From positions 62,001 to 126,000 of the forward strand of contig CAWEWR010000021.1 of the NCBI GenBank assembly GCA_963812675.1: 64,000 bases of DNA, in the 5' to 3' direction. The notes beneath the pieces were generated by a model. It did not search any database. It was not told the origin of the DNA and was given only the letters and a program-made list of their open reading frames with translations. This DNA is from AP-15 sp963812675. Lineage in GTDB: Bacteria; Pseudomonadota; Alphaproteobacteria; ATCC43930; CGMCC-115725. Shown in pieces: positions 34,910 to 44,250 of this stretch. How positions within the stretch are numbered: position 1 is the stretch's first letter; the number at the start of each line of letters is the position of its first letter. The position numbers and the translations under genes were made by a program.

Positions 34910-37900
34910 ATGTTGCGCGCGTTGTTGGTCCTGTGCCTGGTGTCGGTCGCTGCGCCGGCACTAGGCCAGGAATACCAATCGAAGGACTTAGCCGAGGCGG
35001 CCAGCGATTGGCGCCGGGAATTGGTCGAGCGCATTCCGCCCAACAAGCGCCAACCCGCGATGATTGCCGGGTGGCGGCGCATGGCAGAGGCCGATTACCG
35101 CGAAAAACGCTATTCCGCCGCGATCGACGAGCTGACCCGCGCGATCGTCAACGGCGCCGATGACGGTCTCGTCTGGTTGCGGCTCGCCCAAGCCGAGCTC
35201 GCTGTGGAGGACGATCACGCGATGGCCAGCGCCTACAACGCGTATCTCAAATCGACCGACCCGGTCGAACGCGGCGTGGCATTGTTTGTGATCGGCCGCG
35301 ACTACGACCGGCACGACAAGCAAAAGGAGGCGCTCGCCGCGTTCGATGCCGGCCTCACCTTCACCCAATCACCCTCCGTTGCCGAGCGCGCCGAGGAGTT
35401 GCGCCGGCTAGTCGCGTTCCGCATCACCAAGGTCGAGGCCGAAGCGGAATGGGGCCGCGCTTGCCTCAAATTTAACGAGGACATCGCTCGCAAGAGCGAT
35501 CTCTCCTACGGCTCCTTCGTGCGCAGTCAGCCGCCGCTCGACGGCATCGTGACAGCGCGCGGCGACACGATGTGCCTCGACGGCATGAAGCACGGCGGAA
35601 ATTACAATATAGAGGTCCTCGCCGGCCTGCCGGCTGCCACCGGCGAACGCCTGCGCGAGACGTTTACGACGAAGGTTGTCGTTCCCGACCGCAAGCCGCA
35701 GCTGCGCTTTTCCGGCACCGGCTACGTCTTGCCCAAGCAGGGCACCTCCGGTCTGCCGCTGACCACCGTCAACCTCGACAAGGTCAAACTGCGGCTGCTG
35801 CGGGTCAATGAGCGCAACCTCGTACCCAGCATCGACGCCGAGCGGCTGACGATGAGTTTTTCGTCCTACGAGGTCGACGAGATTATCAACCGCACCGGCA
35901 GCCTCGTCTGGCAAGGCGAGATGGCGATCGCCGGCGAGCGCAACCAGCCAGTCACGACCGCCATTCCTTTGAAGGACATGCTTCACGAAAAGGGGCCCGG
36001 CATTTACCTCGCCGTCGCCGAGCGCACCGACCTGATGCAGGATCAGTACGCCGAGCCGGCGACGAACTGGGTCCTCGTCTCCGATCTCGGCCTGGCGGCC
36101 TACAAGGGAACGGATGGCCTCGCGGTCGATGTCCGCTCGCTCGCCGACGGCAAGCCGATGTCGGGTGTCGCGGTTCGCCTCTATGCCCGCAACAACGGCG
36201 AACTCGCCGCGGCGACGAGCGATGCTGGCGGGATCGCGAAATTTCCGGGTGGATTGCTGCGCGGACGAGGCGGCGACGAGCCCTTTGTCGTGACGGCGCA
36301 CGGTCCGGACAACGACTTCAACTTTCTCGAGGTCGGCCGCCCCGCTTTCGACCTGAGCGACCGCGGCGTCAGCGGCCGGCCGCAACCCGGGCCCGTCGAC
36401 GCCTTTCTCTATACCGATCGCGGTATTTACCGGCCCGGCGAAGCGGTCGAGCTGGTGGCACTGGTACGCGACGACCGGGCCGATGCGATGTCGGGCCTGC
36501 CGGTCGGGTTGCGGCTGTTGCGGCCAGACGGCGTCGAGGTCGAGAAGCGCCAGCCGACCGGAGACCGGCTGGGTGCCTATCGAGAAAGCTTCGCAATCCC
36601 ACGCGATGCGCGATTTGGCGCCTGGCGGGTCGAATTGCGGCTCGACCCGAAAGCGCCCCCGATCGGCAGCGCCGAATTCCGCGTCGAGGATTTTGTCCCG
36701 CCGCAGCTCAAGGTCGCGCTTGCCGCCGCCGACGCGCCGATCCTCCCCGGCGAGGCGTTCCCGGTCGATGTCGATGCCCGCTACTATTATGGCGCTCCGG
36801 GGGCCGGTTTGGCGATTGAAGTCGAGGCGGTCATCGCGCTCGACGAGACCCCCTTCCCGACGCATCCGGGTTTCCAGTTCGGCCTCGTCGGCGAGGAGTT
36901 CACCGGCGATCGACGCGACATCGAGGCTCCATCGACCGACGAGAACGGCAAGGCTCGGCTTTCGGTCACGCTGAACGATCTGCCGGACCTGACCCGCCCG
37001 CTCGCCGCGACGATCCGGGCCGGCGTGTTCGAACCGAGCGGGCGCGCGGTCTACGAAACCGTAAGCCGGCCGATCCGGCAACGCCCGGTGGCGATCGGGC
37101 TGCGCTCGCCCGCCGGCGAGGACGCGGTTCCCGAAGGCGCCGAGGCCAAGCTCGAGGTGATCACGGTAGATCCACAAGGCTCGGCGATCGCGGTCAATGG
37201 TCTGCGTTTCGAGCTGTTGCGCGAGACCTGGGAATACCGCTGGTATTCGGTCAACGGCGTGTGGCGTCACAAATCGCATATCCGCAGCCAGCCGATAGAC
37301 GCCGGCGCGATTAACGTCGCCGCCGATGCACCCGCGAGCCTGGTGCGGCAGCTACCCGCCGGACGCTACCGCTGGGAGGTGACCGACCCTGCGAGCGGCG
37401 CGCAATCGGGCCTCAGGTTTCATGTAGGCTGGTGGGTCGAGGCCGAGCAGCCGGATGTCCCCGACAAGCTCGAGGCGGCTCTGGACAAGGCGAGCTATCA
37501 GCCGGGAGACACCGCCAAGCTGTTCATCAAGGCGCCGTTTGCCGGCCAGGCCGAGCTGGCGATCGCCTCGGACCGGGTGCTGTCACTGCGCGCCCTGACC
37601 TTGCCCGCGGACGGTGCCACGCTAGAAATCCCGGTTGACGCGTCATGGGCCAACGGCGTCTACGCGCTGGTCAGCGCCTATCGGCCTGCCGACGCCCCGG
37701 GACCGCAACAGCGTGGGCCAGGGCGGGCCGTCGGGGTCGCCTGGCTCGGGATCGATACGAGCGCCCGCACGCTCGCGCCGGCGCTCGCTGCCCCTGATGT
37801 AGTGCGCCCGCGAACCCCGGTGGAAATTCCGATCAAAGTAGCGGGGCTCGCCGCCGGCGAGGAGGCCTACGTCACCGTCGCCGCGGTCGACGAGGCGGTC

Positions 37901-40093
37901 CTCAAGCTGACCGAATTCGACAGCCCGGCGCCCGAAAAATATTATTACGGCAAGCGTCAGCTCGGCGTCGAATTGCGCGACCTTTACGGACGGCTGATCG
38001 ATTCGCGGGCCAACGCTGTTGGGGCGCTGCGCAGCGGTGGCGACAGCTTTGCGAAGCGCTCTGTCGCCGGGCTGCCGGATAAGAGCAGCAGGGTCGTCGC
38101 CCTGTTCTCCGGCATTGTCCGACTGGATGGCGACGGGGCGGCCCGCATCCCGTTCGACATCCCCGATTTCCAGGGCCAGCTGCGGCTCATGGCGGTCGCG
38201 TTCTCGGCCCACAAGGTCGGCTCCGCCACGGCCTCGATGACCGTCCGCGATCCGGTGGTGACGACGGTGTCTTTGCCGCGCTTTCTCGCTCCCGGCGATG
38301 CCGCGCGCATCGGCATCACGATCAACAACCTCGAAGCGCCCGCCGGCGACTATCACCTTACTTTGTCGGCGAGCGGCGCTGCCCAGTTCAAGGCTTCGGC
38401 GAGCCGTACGGTGAAGCTCGCGCCCGGCGGCAATTTCAATGACGGCTTTGTCCTGTCCGCCACGACGCCCGGTAATGCGGCGCTGAAGCTCGCGCTTTCG
38501 GGACCCGGCGATCTGAAGATCGCGCGCGATTTCACGATCGGCGTGCGGCCGGCCCAGGCCTATCAATTGCGCCGTTTTGTAGGCCGGCTGCAGCCCGGGG
38601 AGAGCGTCACCTTAGACGACGCCGCGGTGGACGAATTCCTGGCGGGCACGGCGGAGGCTTTGCTCAGCGTCAGCCCGCGGCCCGATTGGGACGTGCCGGG
38701 CTTGTTGCGCACGCTCGAACGATACGCCTATGGCTGCATCGAGCAGACGACCAGCCGGGCCTTGCCTTTGCTCTATGTCGAGGACGTCGCGCGATTGTGG
38801 CGCACCGATCCGGGTCCGGCGACAGCGGAGACGCTCGATCGCGCGATCGGGCATATCGTCGAGTTGCAGCGCTCCGACGGCAGCTTCGGCGTGTGGACCG
38901 ACAGCGGCGAAACGGTGCCGTGGCTCGACGCCTATGCCACGGATTTTTTGATCCGGGCCAAGGAGCACGACAAGAACGCGCCCGATTACGCGATCAAGGC
39001 CGCGGTCTCCTGGCTGCACGATTATGTCCGCCAGGAGCACACCGAGATCGGCGACCTGCCGGCGATGGCCTATGCGCATTATGTACTGGCCCGGGCGAAA
39101 TCCGACGATCTCGACGGGCTGCGGTATTTCTATGAGACGCAAATGGGGCGGTTGCCGACCCAGCTCGCCAAGGCGCAGATCGCCGCGGCGCTCGCGCAAT
39201 ACGGCGATATGGCACGCGCGGCTGCCGCCTATGATGCCGCTCTCGTGCCGGGGCCGCCGCGGCCGGCTGCGATCCGCTATGTCGATTACGGCAGTGAATT
39301 GCGCGACAGCGCCGCCGTGCTGTCGTTTGCTGCGGCCAATGCCGGCAACCAGGCGCGGCTGACCGCTATCGTCGACCGCATTGCCGAGCGCTTCAGCCGA
39401 GCCGCGCGCACCAGCACGCAGGAGCAGGCCTGGCTTCTTATGGCTGCCGAGGCGGCGGTCAAACCCGGCGGCGGCACGATGACGGTCGCCACCGACGGCG
39501 GCACACCGCAGTCGCGTAGCGAGCCTCTCTATCTGCGCCGGCTTCTCGGCTCCGGCGCGCCGTCGACCGCGATCACCAATCGCGGCGATACGCCGGCATG
39601 GCGGGCGGTGTCGATCACCGGGGTGCCGGCCGCCGATCTGCCGGCCGAGAACAAGGGTTATGCGGTATCCCGCGAGGTCTTTCGGCCGGATGGCACCGCG
39701 GCCGACCTGCGCAAGGTGCGGCAGACCGATCTCTTCGTCGTCGTGATCAAAGGGACCCGGATCGACGCTTCGGAGCCGGCACAAGCCCTGGTCGTCGACC
39801 TGCTGCCGGCCGGTTTCGAGATCGAGACGGCGACCGTGTCGAAGGGCCGCTCCACGACCGATTATTCCTGGCTCCCCGAGCTCACCGATGCGACGTACAC
39901 CGAGCAGCGCGACGACCGCTTCATTGCGGCGCTCGACCTCAAAAACGGCGCGAAGGATTTCACCCTCGCCTATGTCGTCCGCGCCATCACACCCGGCGAA
40001 TTCAAATACCCGGCGCTCGTCGCCGAGGACATGTACGAGCCCGAAACGAGCGGGCGCACCGCGATTGGCAAGCTGACCGTCGGTGCGCGGTAG
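34910..40093 (+). CDS. yfhM: Bacterial alpha-2-macroglobulin with thioester motif
   Basis: 1727 residues. Signal peptide MLRALLVLCLVSVAAPALGQ without a lipobox Cys. Then a helical TPR-like N-terminal region (to about 170), macroglobulin-type beta domains, a bait-region-like middle, and the A2M family domain with AYVTVAAVDEAVLKLTEFDS. The thioester motif CIEQ lies at about residue 1275 (YAYGCIEQTTSRALPLL), followed by the alpha-alpha toroid (LQRSDGSFGVWT). Such proteins trap foreign proteases in the periplasm. It is followed by pbpC, the usual pairing: A2M protects and PBP1C repairs the wall. Here the Cys anchor of the E. coli homologue is absent, so it may be soluble. Confidence 0.93.
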   Translation: MLRALLVLCLVSVAAPALGQEYQSKDLAEAASDWRRELVERIPPNKRQPAMIAGWRRMAEADYREKRYSAAIDELTRAIVNGADDGLVWLRLAQAELAVEDDHAMASAYNAYLKSTDPVERGVALFVIGRDYDRHDKQKEALAAFDAGLTFTQSPSVAERAEELRRLVAFRITKVEAEAEWGRACLKFNEDIARKSDLSYGSFVRSQPPLDGIVTARGDTMCLDGMKHGGNYNIEVLAGLPAATGERLRETFTTKVVVPDRKPQLRFSGTGYVLPKQGTSGLPLTTVNLDKVKLRLLRVNERNLVPSIDAERLTMSFSSYEVDEIINRTGSLVWQGEMAIAGERNQPVTTAIPLKDMLHEKGPGIYLAVAERTDLMQDQYAEPATNWVLVSDLGLAAYKGTDGLAVDVRSLADGKPMSGVAVRLYARNNGELAAATSDAGGIAKFPGGLLRGRGGDEPFVVTAHGPDNDFNFLEVGRPAFDLSDRGVSGRPQPGPVDAFLYTDRGIYRPGEAVELVALVRDDRADAMSGLPVGLRLLRPDGVEVEKRQPTGDRLGAYRESFAIPRDARFGAWRVELRLDPKAPPIGSAEFRVEDFVPPQLKVALAAADAPILPGEAFPVDVDARYYYGAPGAGLAIEVEAVIALDETPFPTHPGFQFGLVGEEFTGDRRDIEAPSTDENGKARLSVTLNDLPDLTRPLAATIRAGVFEPSGRAVYETVSRPIRQRPVAIGLRSPAGEDAVPEGAEAKLEVITVDPQGSAIAVNGLRFELLRETWEYRWYSVNGVWRHKSHIRSQPIDAGAINVAADAPASLVRQLPAGRYRWEVTDPASGAQSGLRFHVGWWVEAEQPDVPDKLEAALDKASYQPGDTAKLFIKAPFAGQAELAIASDRVLSLRALTLPADGATLEIPVDASWANGVYALVSAYRPADAPGPQQRGPGRAVGVAWLGIDTSARTLAPALAAPDVVRPRTPVEIPIKVAGLAAGEEAYVTVAAVDEAVLKLTEFDSPAPEKYYYGKRQLGVELRDLYGRLIDSRANAVGALRSGGDSFAKRSVAGLPDKSSRVVALFSGIVRLDGDGAARIPFDIPDFQGQLRLMAVAFSAHKVGSATASMTVRDPVVTTVSLPRFLAPGDAARIGITINNLEAPAGDYHLTLSASGAAQFKASASRTVKLAPGGNFNDGFVLSATTPGNAALKLALSGPGDLKIARDFTIGVRPAQAYQLRRFVGRLQPGESVTLDDAAVDEFLAGTAEALLSVSPRPDWDVPGLLRTLERYAYGCIEQTTSRALPLLYVEDVARLWRTDPGPATAETLDRAIGHIVELQRSDGSFGVWTDSGETVPWLDAYATDFLIRAKEHDKNAPDYAIKAAVSWLHDYVRQEHTEIGDLPAMAYAHYVLARAKSDDLDGLRYFYETQMGRLPTQLAKAQIAAALAQYGDMARAAAAYDAALVPGPPRPAAIRYVDYGSELRDSAAVLSFAAANAGNQARLTAIVDRIAERFSRAARTSTQEQAWLLMAAEAAVKPGGGTMTVATDGGTPQSRSEPLYLRRLLGSGAPSTAITNRGDTPAWRAVSITGVPAADLPAENKGYAVSREVFRPDGTAADLRKVRQTDLFVVVIKGTRIDASEPAQALVVDLLPAGFEIETATVSKGRSTTDYSWLPELTDATYTEQRDDRFIAALDLKNGAKDFTLAYVVRAITPGEFKYPALVAEDMYEPETSGRTAIGKLTVGAR

Positions 40094-40094
40094 A

Positions 40095-40192
40095 CCCCTC
40101 ACCCCACGCTTGTTGGCCCGCATAATTACCCTCTCCGCCCGCTTGCGGGGGCGAGGGAGGGGACCCGTCGCGTAAGCGACGGGGAGGGTGAG
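40095..40192. repeat. REP-like palindromes, compound copy D
   Basis: Between the A2M stop and the pbpC frame: CCCTCACCCCACGC at the left, CCCTCTCCGCCCGCTTGCGGGGGCGAGGG in the middle, then CCGTCGC-GTAA-GCGACGG and GGGAGGGTGAGGTGGGCG at the right. Several stems can form in turn. Confidence 0.7.
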
Positions 40193-42331
40193 GTGGGCGC
40201 TGCGGACCGGGGCGTGGCCTCCCCCCACCTCACCCCGACCCTCTCCGCCCCCAGGGGCGGAGAGGGAGAGAAGAGGCGATACCGAATACCTGCGGTGGCC
40301 GGCATTGTTCTCGCCGCAGTCGCGGCCGCCGTCTACTTTACCCTACCGCCTCCGTCGCTCGATCGTGGGCGGGACGCGTCCGCTCTCGTCGTCGCTTCGG
40401 ACGGGTCGATCCTACGCGGGTTTCTGACCGCCAATGGCAAATGGCGGCTGCCGGTCGAGCCCGACAAGGTCGAGCCGCTCTATCGCCGCATGCTGGTCGC
40501 CGCCGAGGATTCGCGCTTCGCATGGCACCCCGGCGTCGATCCGCTCGCCGCGCTGCGCGCCTCTGCTCAGCTGGCGTTGAGCGGACATATTGTCTCCGGC
40601 GCATCGACCTTGACGATGCAGGTGGCACGGCTGCTCGAACGCCACCCACGCTCGCTCTCGGCAAAGATCGGCGAAATGGCAAGGGCGCTGGCGCTCGAAC
40701 GCGTGCTGCGCAAGGACCAGGTGCTCGGCCTTTATCTGACCTTGGCGCCGTTCGGCGGCAATCTCGAGGGGGTGAGGGTGGCGAGCCTGGCTTATTTCGG
40801 CAAGGAGCCGGCTCGCCTCTCGGCGGCGGAGTGTGCCTTGCTCGTCGTGATCCCGCGTGCGCCCGAGCGCCTGCGCCCCGACCGGCACCCGGAGGCCGCG
40901 CGCGCCGGCCGCGACCGCGTCCTCTTACGCATGGCCGAGGCGGGTGTGATCTCGCCTGCCGCTCTCGCCGAGGCGCGCGCCGAAGACGTCCCTCGGGTCC
41001 GGCTCGCGATGCCGTTCCGAGCGCCGCATCTCGCACGGGCATTGCGCAACGAAGATCCGGCGGCGCCCGTCCATCGCACGACAATCAACCCGTTGCTGCA
41101 GAAGCGGGTCGAAGGAATGCTGAAACGCGAGCTCTCGGCGCTCGATTCCGAGGCTTCGATCGCCGCGATGGTCGTCGACAATCGCGACCGGCGCGTGCTG
41201 GCCTATGTCGGCAACGCCGAATTCACTGCAGCGGCGCGCCGCGGGACACTCGATATGGCCCGGGCGGTGCGATCGCCCGGCTCGGCGCTGAAGCCGTTCA
41301 TCTATGCGATGGCCTTTGATCGGCTGATCATTCACCCCGAGACTGTGCTCGAAGACCGTCCCCGGCATTTCGGCGATTATTCACCCTCCGATTTTGACGG
41401 CCGGTTCCAAGGCGATGTGAGCGCGCGGCAGGCATTGCAATATTCGCTGAACCTGCCGGCCGTCGCGGTCCTCGACCGGCTCGGACCGGCGCGGTTCACC
41501 GCCGCGCTCGCCGCAGCCGGCGTCAGGTTGCGGTTGCCCGAGCCGACCGCCGACCCCGGTTTGGCCGTGGCGCTGGGCGGTGCCGGCATTACACTGGCCG
41601 ATCTGGTGCGGCTCTATGCGGCGCTGTCGAACGGTGGAGAGGTGGCCCCGCTGCGCTATCGTCCCGCAGATCCGCAAGACCGCGGCACGCCGATCTTCCG
41701 CGCGCTCGGAGCATGGTATGTCAACGACATCCTGGCCGAGGCGCCGCCGCCGCCCGGCGTCCTGCCGGCCGAGACCCGACGCGGCCGGAGACTCGCCTTC
41801 AAGACCGGAACCTCATACGGCTACCGAGATTTCTGGGCGGTCGGGTACGATCCTGAAGTCACGATCGGCGTGTGGGCGGGACGTCCCGACGGCACCCCGA
41901 TGCCGGGGCACAGCGGCCGGCTGACCGCCGCGCCGATCCTCTTCAAGATTGCCGATCTCTTGGGTCCGGCAATGCCGCGGAGCGAGGCGCCGCCGCCTCG
42001 AGGAGCTCTGCTGGTTGCCCGCAATGATCTCCCGCCGCGTCTGCAGCGGCTCGATCCCGGCCCGCCGCTGCGCGCGGCTGGATCGATGGGTGGGCCGCAG
42101 ATCGTCTACCCGCCGGAGGGCGCCTTGATCGAATGGCGCGGCGAGGACCTGCCGCTCGAAGCGGTCGGCGGCACGCGGCCGCTGCGCTGGTTGGTCGACG
42201 GCAAGCCTCTGCCGTCGACGGAGCCGCGCCGGCCGATCTACTGGCAACCAGAAGGCGTCGGGTTTGCCCATCTTACCGTGATCGACGGCGATGGCCGCAC
42301 CGCACACAGCACGGTGCGGCTTTCGCCTTGA
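40193..42331 (+). CDS. pbpC: Penicillin-binding protein 1C
   Basis: 712 residues as an open frame from ATG 40193; the membrane anchor is IPAVAGIVLAAVAAAVYF at about residues 33-50. Glycosyltransferase domain: VAAEDSRFAWHPGVDPLAAL and SGASTLTMQVARLLE. Transpeptidase domain: SxxK in SPGSALKPFIYAMAF, SxN in YSLNLPAV and KTGTSYGYRDFWAVGYD. The C-terminal BiPBP domain starts PQIVYPPEGALIEW. The first 30 codons are translated REP-like repeat, so the true start may be the GTG at 40295, with AGAGG ahead of it supplied by the repeat. It works with the A2M upstream. Confidence 0.93.
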   Translation: MGAADRGVASPHLTPTLSAPRGGEGEKRRYRIPAVAGIVLAAVAAAVYFTLPPPSLDRGRDASALVVASDGSILRGFLTANGKWRLPVEPDKVEPLYRRMLVAAEDSRFAWHPGVDPLAALRASAQLALSGHIVSGASTLTMQVARLLERHPRSLSAKIGEMARALALERVLRKDQVLGLYLTLAPFGGNLEGVRVASLAYFGKEPARLSAAECALLVVIPRAPERLRPDRHPEAARAGRDRVLLRMAEAGVISPAALAEARAEDVPRVRLAMPFRAPHLARALRNEDPAAPVHRTTINPLLQKRVEGMLKRELSALDSEASIAAMVVDNRDRRVLAYVGNAEFTAAARRGTLDMARAVRSPGSALKPFIYAMAFDRLIIHPETVLEDRPRHFGDYSPSDFDGRFQGDVSARQALQYSLNLPAVAVLDRLGPARFTAALAAAGVRLRLPEPTADPGLAVALGGAGITLADLVRLYAALSNGGEVAPLRYRPADPQDRGTPIFRALGAWYVNDILAEAPPPPGVLPAETRRGRRLAFKTGTSYGYRDFWAVGYDPEVTIGVWAGRPDGTPMPGHSGRLTAAPILFKIADLLGPAMPRSEAPPPRGALLVARNDLPPRLQRLDPGPPLRAAGSMGGPQIVYPPEGALIEWRGEDLPLEAVGGTRPLRWLVDGKPLPSTEPRRPIYWQPEGVGFAHLTVIDGDGRTAHSTVRLSP
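40239..40266. repeat. REP-like palindrome, copy E, inside the pbpC 5' end
   Basis: CCCTCTCCGCCCC-CA-GGGGCGGAGAGGG, the most perfect copy in the window (13-base stem). It is preceded by CCCCACCTCACCCCGA and lies just ahead of the membrane-anchor codons of pbpC. Confidence 0.8.
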
Positions 42332-42360
42332 CCAAGCGTTCCAATTAGAGGGAGGACAAC

Positions 42361-43176
42361 ATGCCGACATTCCAACCCACTTCCGATCTGACGATGCATT
42401 ATGAAGTCGATGACTTCACCGACCCTTGGCGCAAACCGGAAACGGTGTTGCTATTGCACGGCAATGCCGAGAGCGGCGCTGCCTGGTGCGGCTGGGTTCC
42501 GCATCTAGCGCGCCATTACCGCGTCGTACGCCCCGATATGCGCGGCTTTGGCGCCTCGACTCCGATGCCGCGCGATTTCCGATGGACCCTCGACCGCCTG
42601 ATCGAGGATTTCATCGGCCTGATGGACGGGCTCGACTGCCGCCGCTTCCATCTGGTCGGCGCCAAGATCGGCGGGACGATAGCGCGCGCGTTTGCGGCGC
42701 GCCGTCCCGATCGGGTTGCCACCTTGACCGTGGTCGGCACGCCGCCGCCGATGCGCGAAGGGGCCGCCGAGCGCGCCCCGGAGCTGGCGGATGAATTCGA
42801 AACCACGGGGGTCGAGCACTGGGCGCGCCGCACGATGGCGGGCCGGCTCGGCAGTGATTTTCCGCCGGAAGGCGTCGAATGGTGGATCAAGTTCATGGGG
42901 CGCACTGCGGTATCGACCCAAATCGGCTTCATGAAGACGATCGCCTGCGCCGACATCCGGGCGGACGTGCCGCAGATCCGCTGCCCGACACTTGTCATCA
43001 CGACCGACGGCAGCGGCCTGGCATCGGTCGACCAGACCCGGGCTTGGCAACAGCAGATCCCCCATTCGAGCTTGCTCGTGCTGCCGGGCAACTCCTACCA
43101 TGTCGCGGCGAGCCACGCCGAACGCTGCGCCGCGGCGACGCTGGATTTCCTGGCAAGGAACAGCGGCACCGCCTAA
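42361..43176 (+). CDS. Alpha/beta-hydrolase-fold protein lacking the nucleophilic serine
   Basis: 271 residues, with GAGGGAGGACAAC ahead of the ATG. The fold is plain: VLLLHGNAESGAAWCGWVP (oxyanion strand), RPDMRGFGAST, a His in PGNSYHVAASHAE. The nucleophile elbow, normally GxSxG, reads VGAKIGG, with Lys where the catalytic Ser should be. An unmodified serine-hydrolase mechanism is therefore unlikely. It might act as a lyase, a cofactor-free oxygenase-type or a binding protein. Its stop codon overlaps that of the convergent LLM gene. Confidence 0.85.
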   Translation: MPTFQPTSDLTMHYEVDDFTDPWRKPETVLLLHGNAESGAAWCGWVPHLARHYRVVRPDMRGFGASTPMPRDFRWTLDRLIEDFIGLMDGLDCRRFHLVGAKIGGTIARAFAARRPDRVATLTVVGTPPPMREGAAERAPELADEFETTGVEHWARRTMAGRLGSDFPPEGVEWWIKFMGRTAVSTQIGFMKTIACADIRADVPQIRCPTLVITTDGSGLASVDQTRAWQQQIPHSSLLVLPGNSYHVAASHAERCAAATLDFLARNSGTA

Positions 43177-44228
43177 TGCAGCCGCGGCTGCACCTTCTCG
43201 CACAGGAGCTGCATCGAGCGCATCACGCGCTCATGCGGGATCAGGCCGCCGGTGTTGAGTTCGGCGAGGATGCCGGCGAGGCCCAGCTGCTCCCTCAGCC
43301 CCGCAAGACGATCGGCGACCATCTCCGGCGTGCCGACGATCGCCCGAGTGCGACGCGCTTCGTCCCAGCTGATCGTCTGCAGGCGCTGTGCGCCCTCGAT
43401 CCGCCGCTCCGTGTCGAAGACGCCGGCGCGGTTTGCCGATTCTTCGAGCCGTGCGCCCAGATAGCGGAAAAAATGCATTAGGGTCTCTTCCGGGTCGGAG
43501 AGCGCCTGCTCGACGGTGTCGCCGACATAGACCGGAGCGCGCAGATAGACTTCGCCATCACCAGGATGACCGGCAGCTTTCCACGCCTCCCGGTAAGGGC
43601 GCAAATTGGGGAGGACCTCGTCGATCGTGCCGCGCCGCGCGCCGACAAATATCGCATAACCCTGGCGGCCGGCGGAGATGAAGGTGTCTTCGCGGTTTGA
43701 GGCGATGCGGATCGGTGGATGCGGCTTCCGGTAAGGCTTTGGGACGATGCACACATTTTCGTAATTGTAGTATTTGCCCGAAAACGAAAAGGTCTCCTGG
43801 GTCCAGGCGCGCTTGACGACCTCGAGTACTTCTCCGAAGCGCTCCGTGCTCTCGCCGTAGGAGATGCCGTAAGCCTCGTAGGCGCGCGGGAAGCCGCTGC
43901 GTCCGACACCGAAAAGCAGCCGTCCATGACTGATGTGATCGACAGTCGCGGCCTCTTCGGCCAGACGTAGCGGCTGGCACAACGGCAGGACTTGGACGCC
44001 GAGGCCGATCTTGATGTTCTTGGTTCGGGCCGCGAGCGCGCTCGCGATCGTCATCGGCACCGAACATACCGAGCGCTCGGGTGCCATATGGATTTCAGCC
44101 AGCCAGATGGCATCGAGACCCCAGCGCTCGGCGGCGTCGACCTGCTCGAAGGCGGTGGTGAACGCCTCGGCCTCGCTCTGGCCCGGGCGCCGCTGGAACT
44201 CGTGGAATACGCCGAATTCGAATGCCAT
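43173..44228 (-). CDS. LLM-class flavin-dependent oxidoreductase
   Basis: 351 residues from ATG 44228, which is preceded by GAGAGGAG. The luciferase-like barrel is seen in EFGVFHEFQRRPGQSEAEAF, AIWLAEIHMAPERSVCS, TKNIKIGLGVQVLPLCQPLR, ISHGRLLFGVGRSGFPRAYE and GTPEMVADRLAGLREQLG. The class uses reduced FMN or F420; the substrate is unknown. It lies 22 bases downstream of another LLM gene on the same strand, so they probably form an operon of two related but distinct monooxygenase subunits. Confidence 0.9.
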   Translation of the reverse strand: MAFEFGVFHEFQRRPGQSEAEAFTTAFEQVDAAERWGLDAIWLAEIHMAPERSVCSVPMTIASALAARTKNIKIGLGVQVLPLCQPLRLAEEAATVDHISHGRLLFGVGRSGFPRAYEAYGISYGESTERFGEVLEVVKRAWTQETFSFSGKYYNYENVCIVPKPYRKPHPPIRIASNREDTFISAGRQGYAIFVGARRGTIDEVLPNLRPYREAWKAAGHPGDGEVYLRAPVYVGDTVEQALSDPEETLMHFFRYLGARLEESANRAGVFDTERRIEGAQRLQTISWDEARRTRAIVGTPEMVADRLAGLREQLGLAGILAELNTGGLIPHERVMRSMQLLCEKVQPRLH

Positions 44229-44250
44229 CTGTGTTACTCCTCTCGAGTTG

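Noticed and set aside
40095..40270. Tandem palindromes considered as a CRISPR array
   Set aside because: Repeats are not of constant length or spacing and are self-complementary REP-like units; there are no cas genes.
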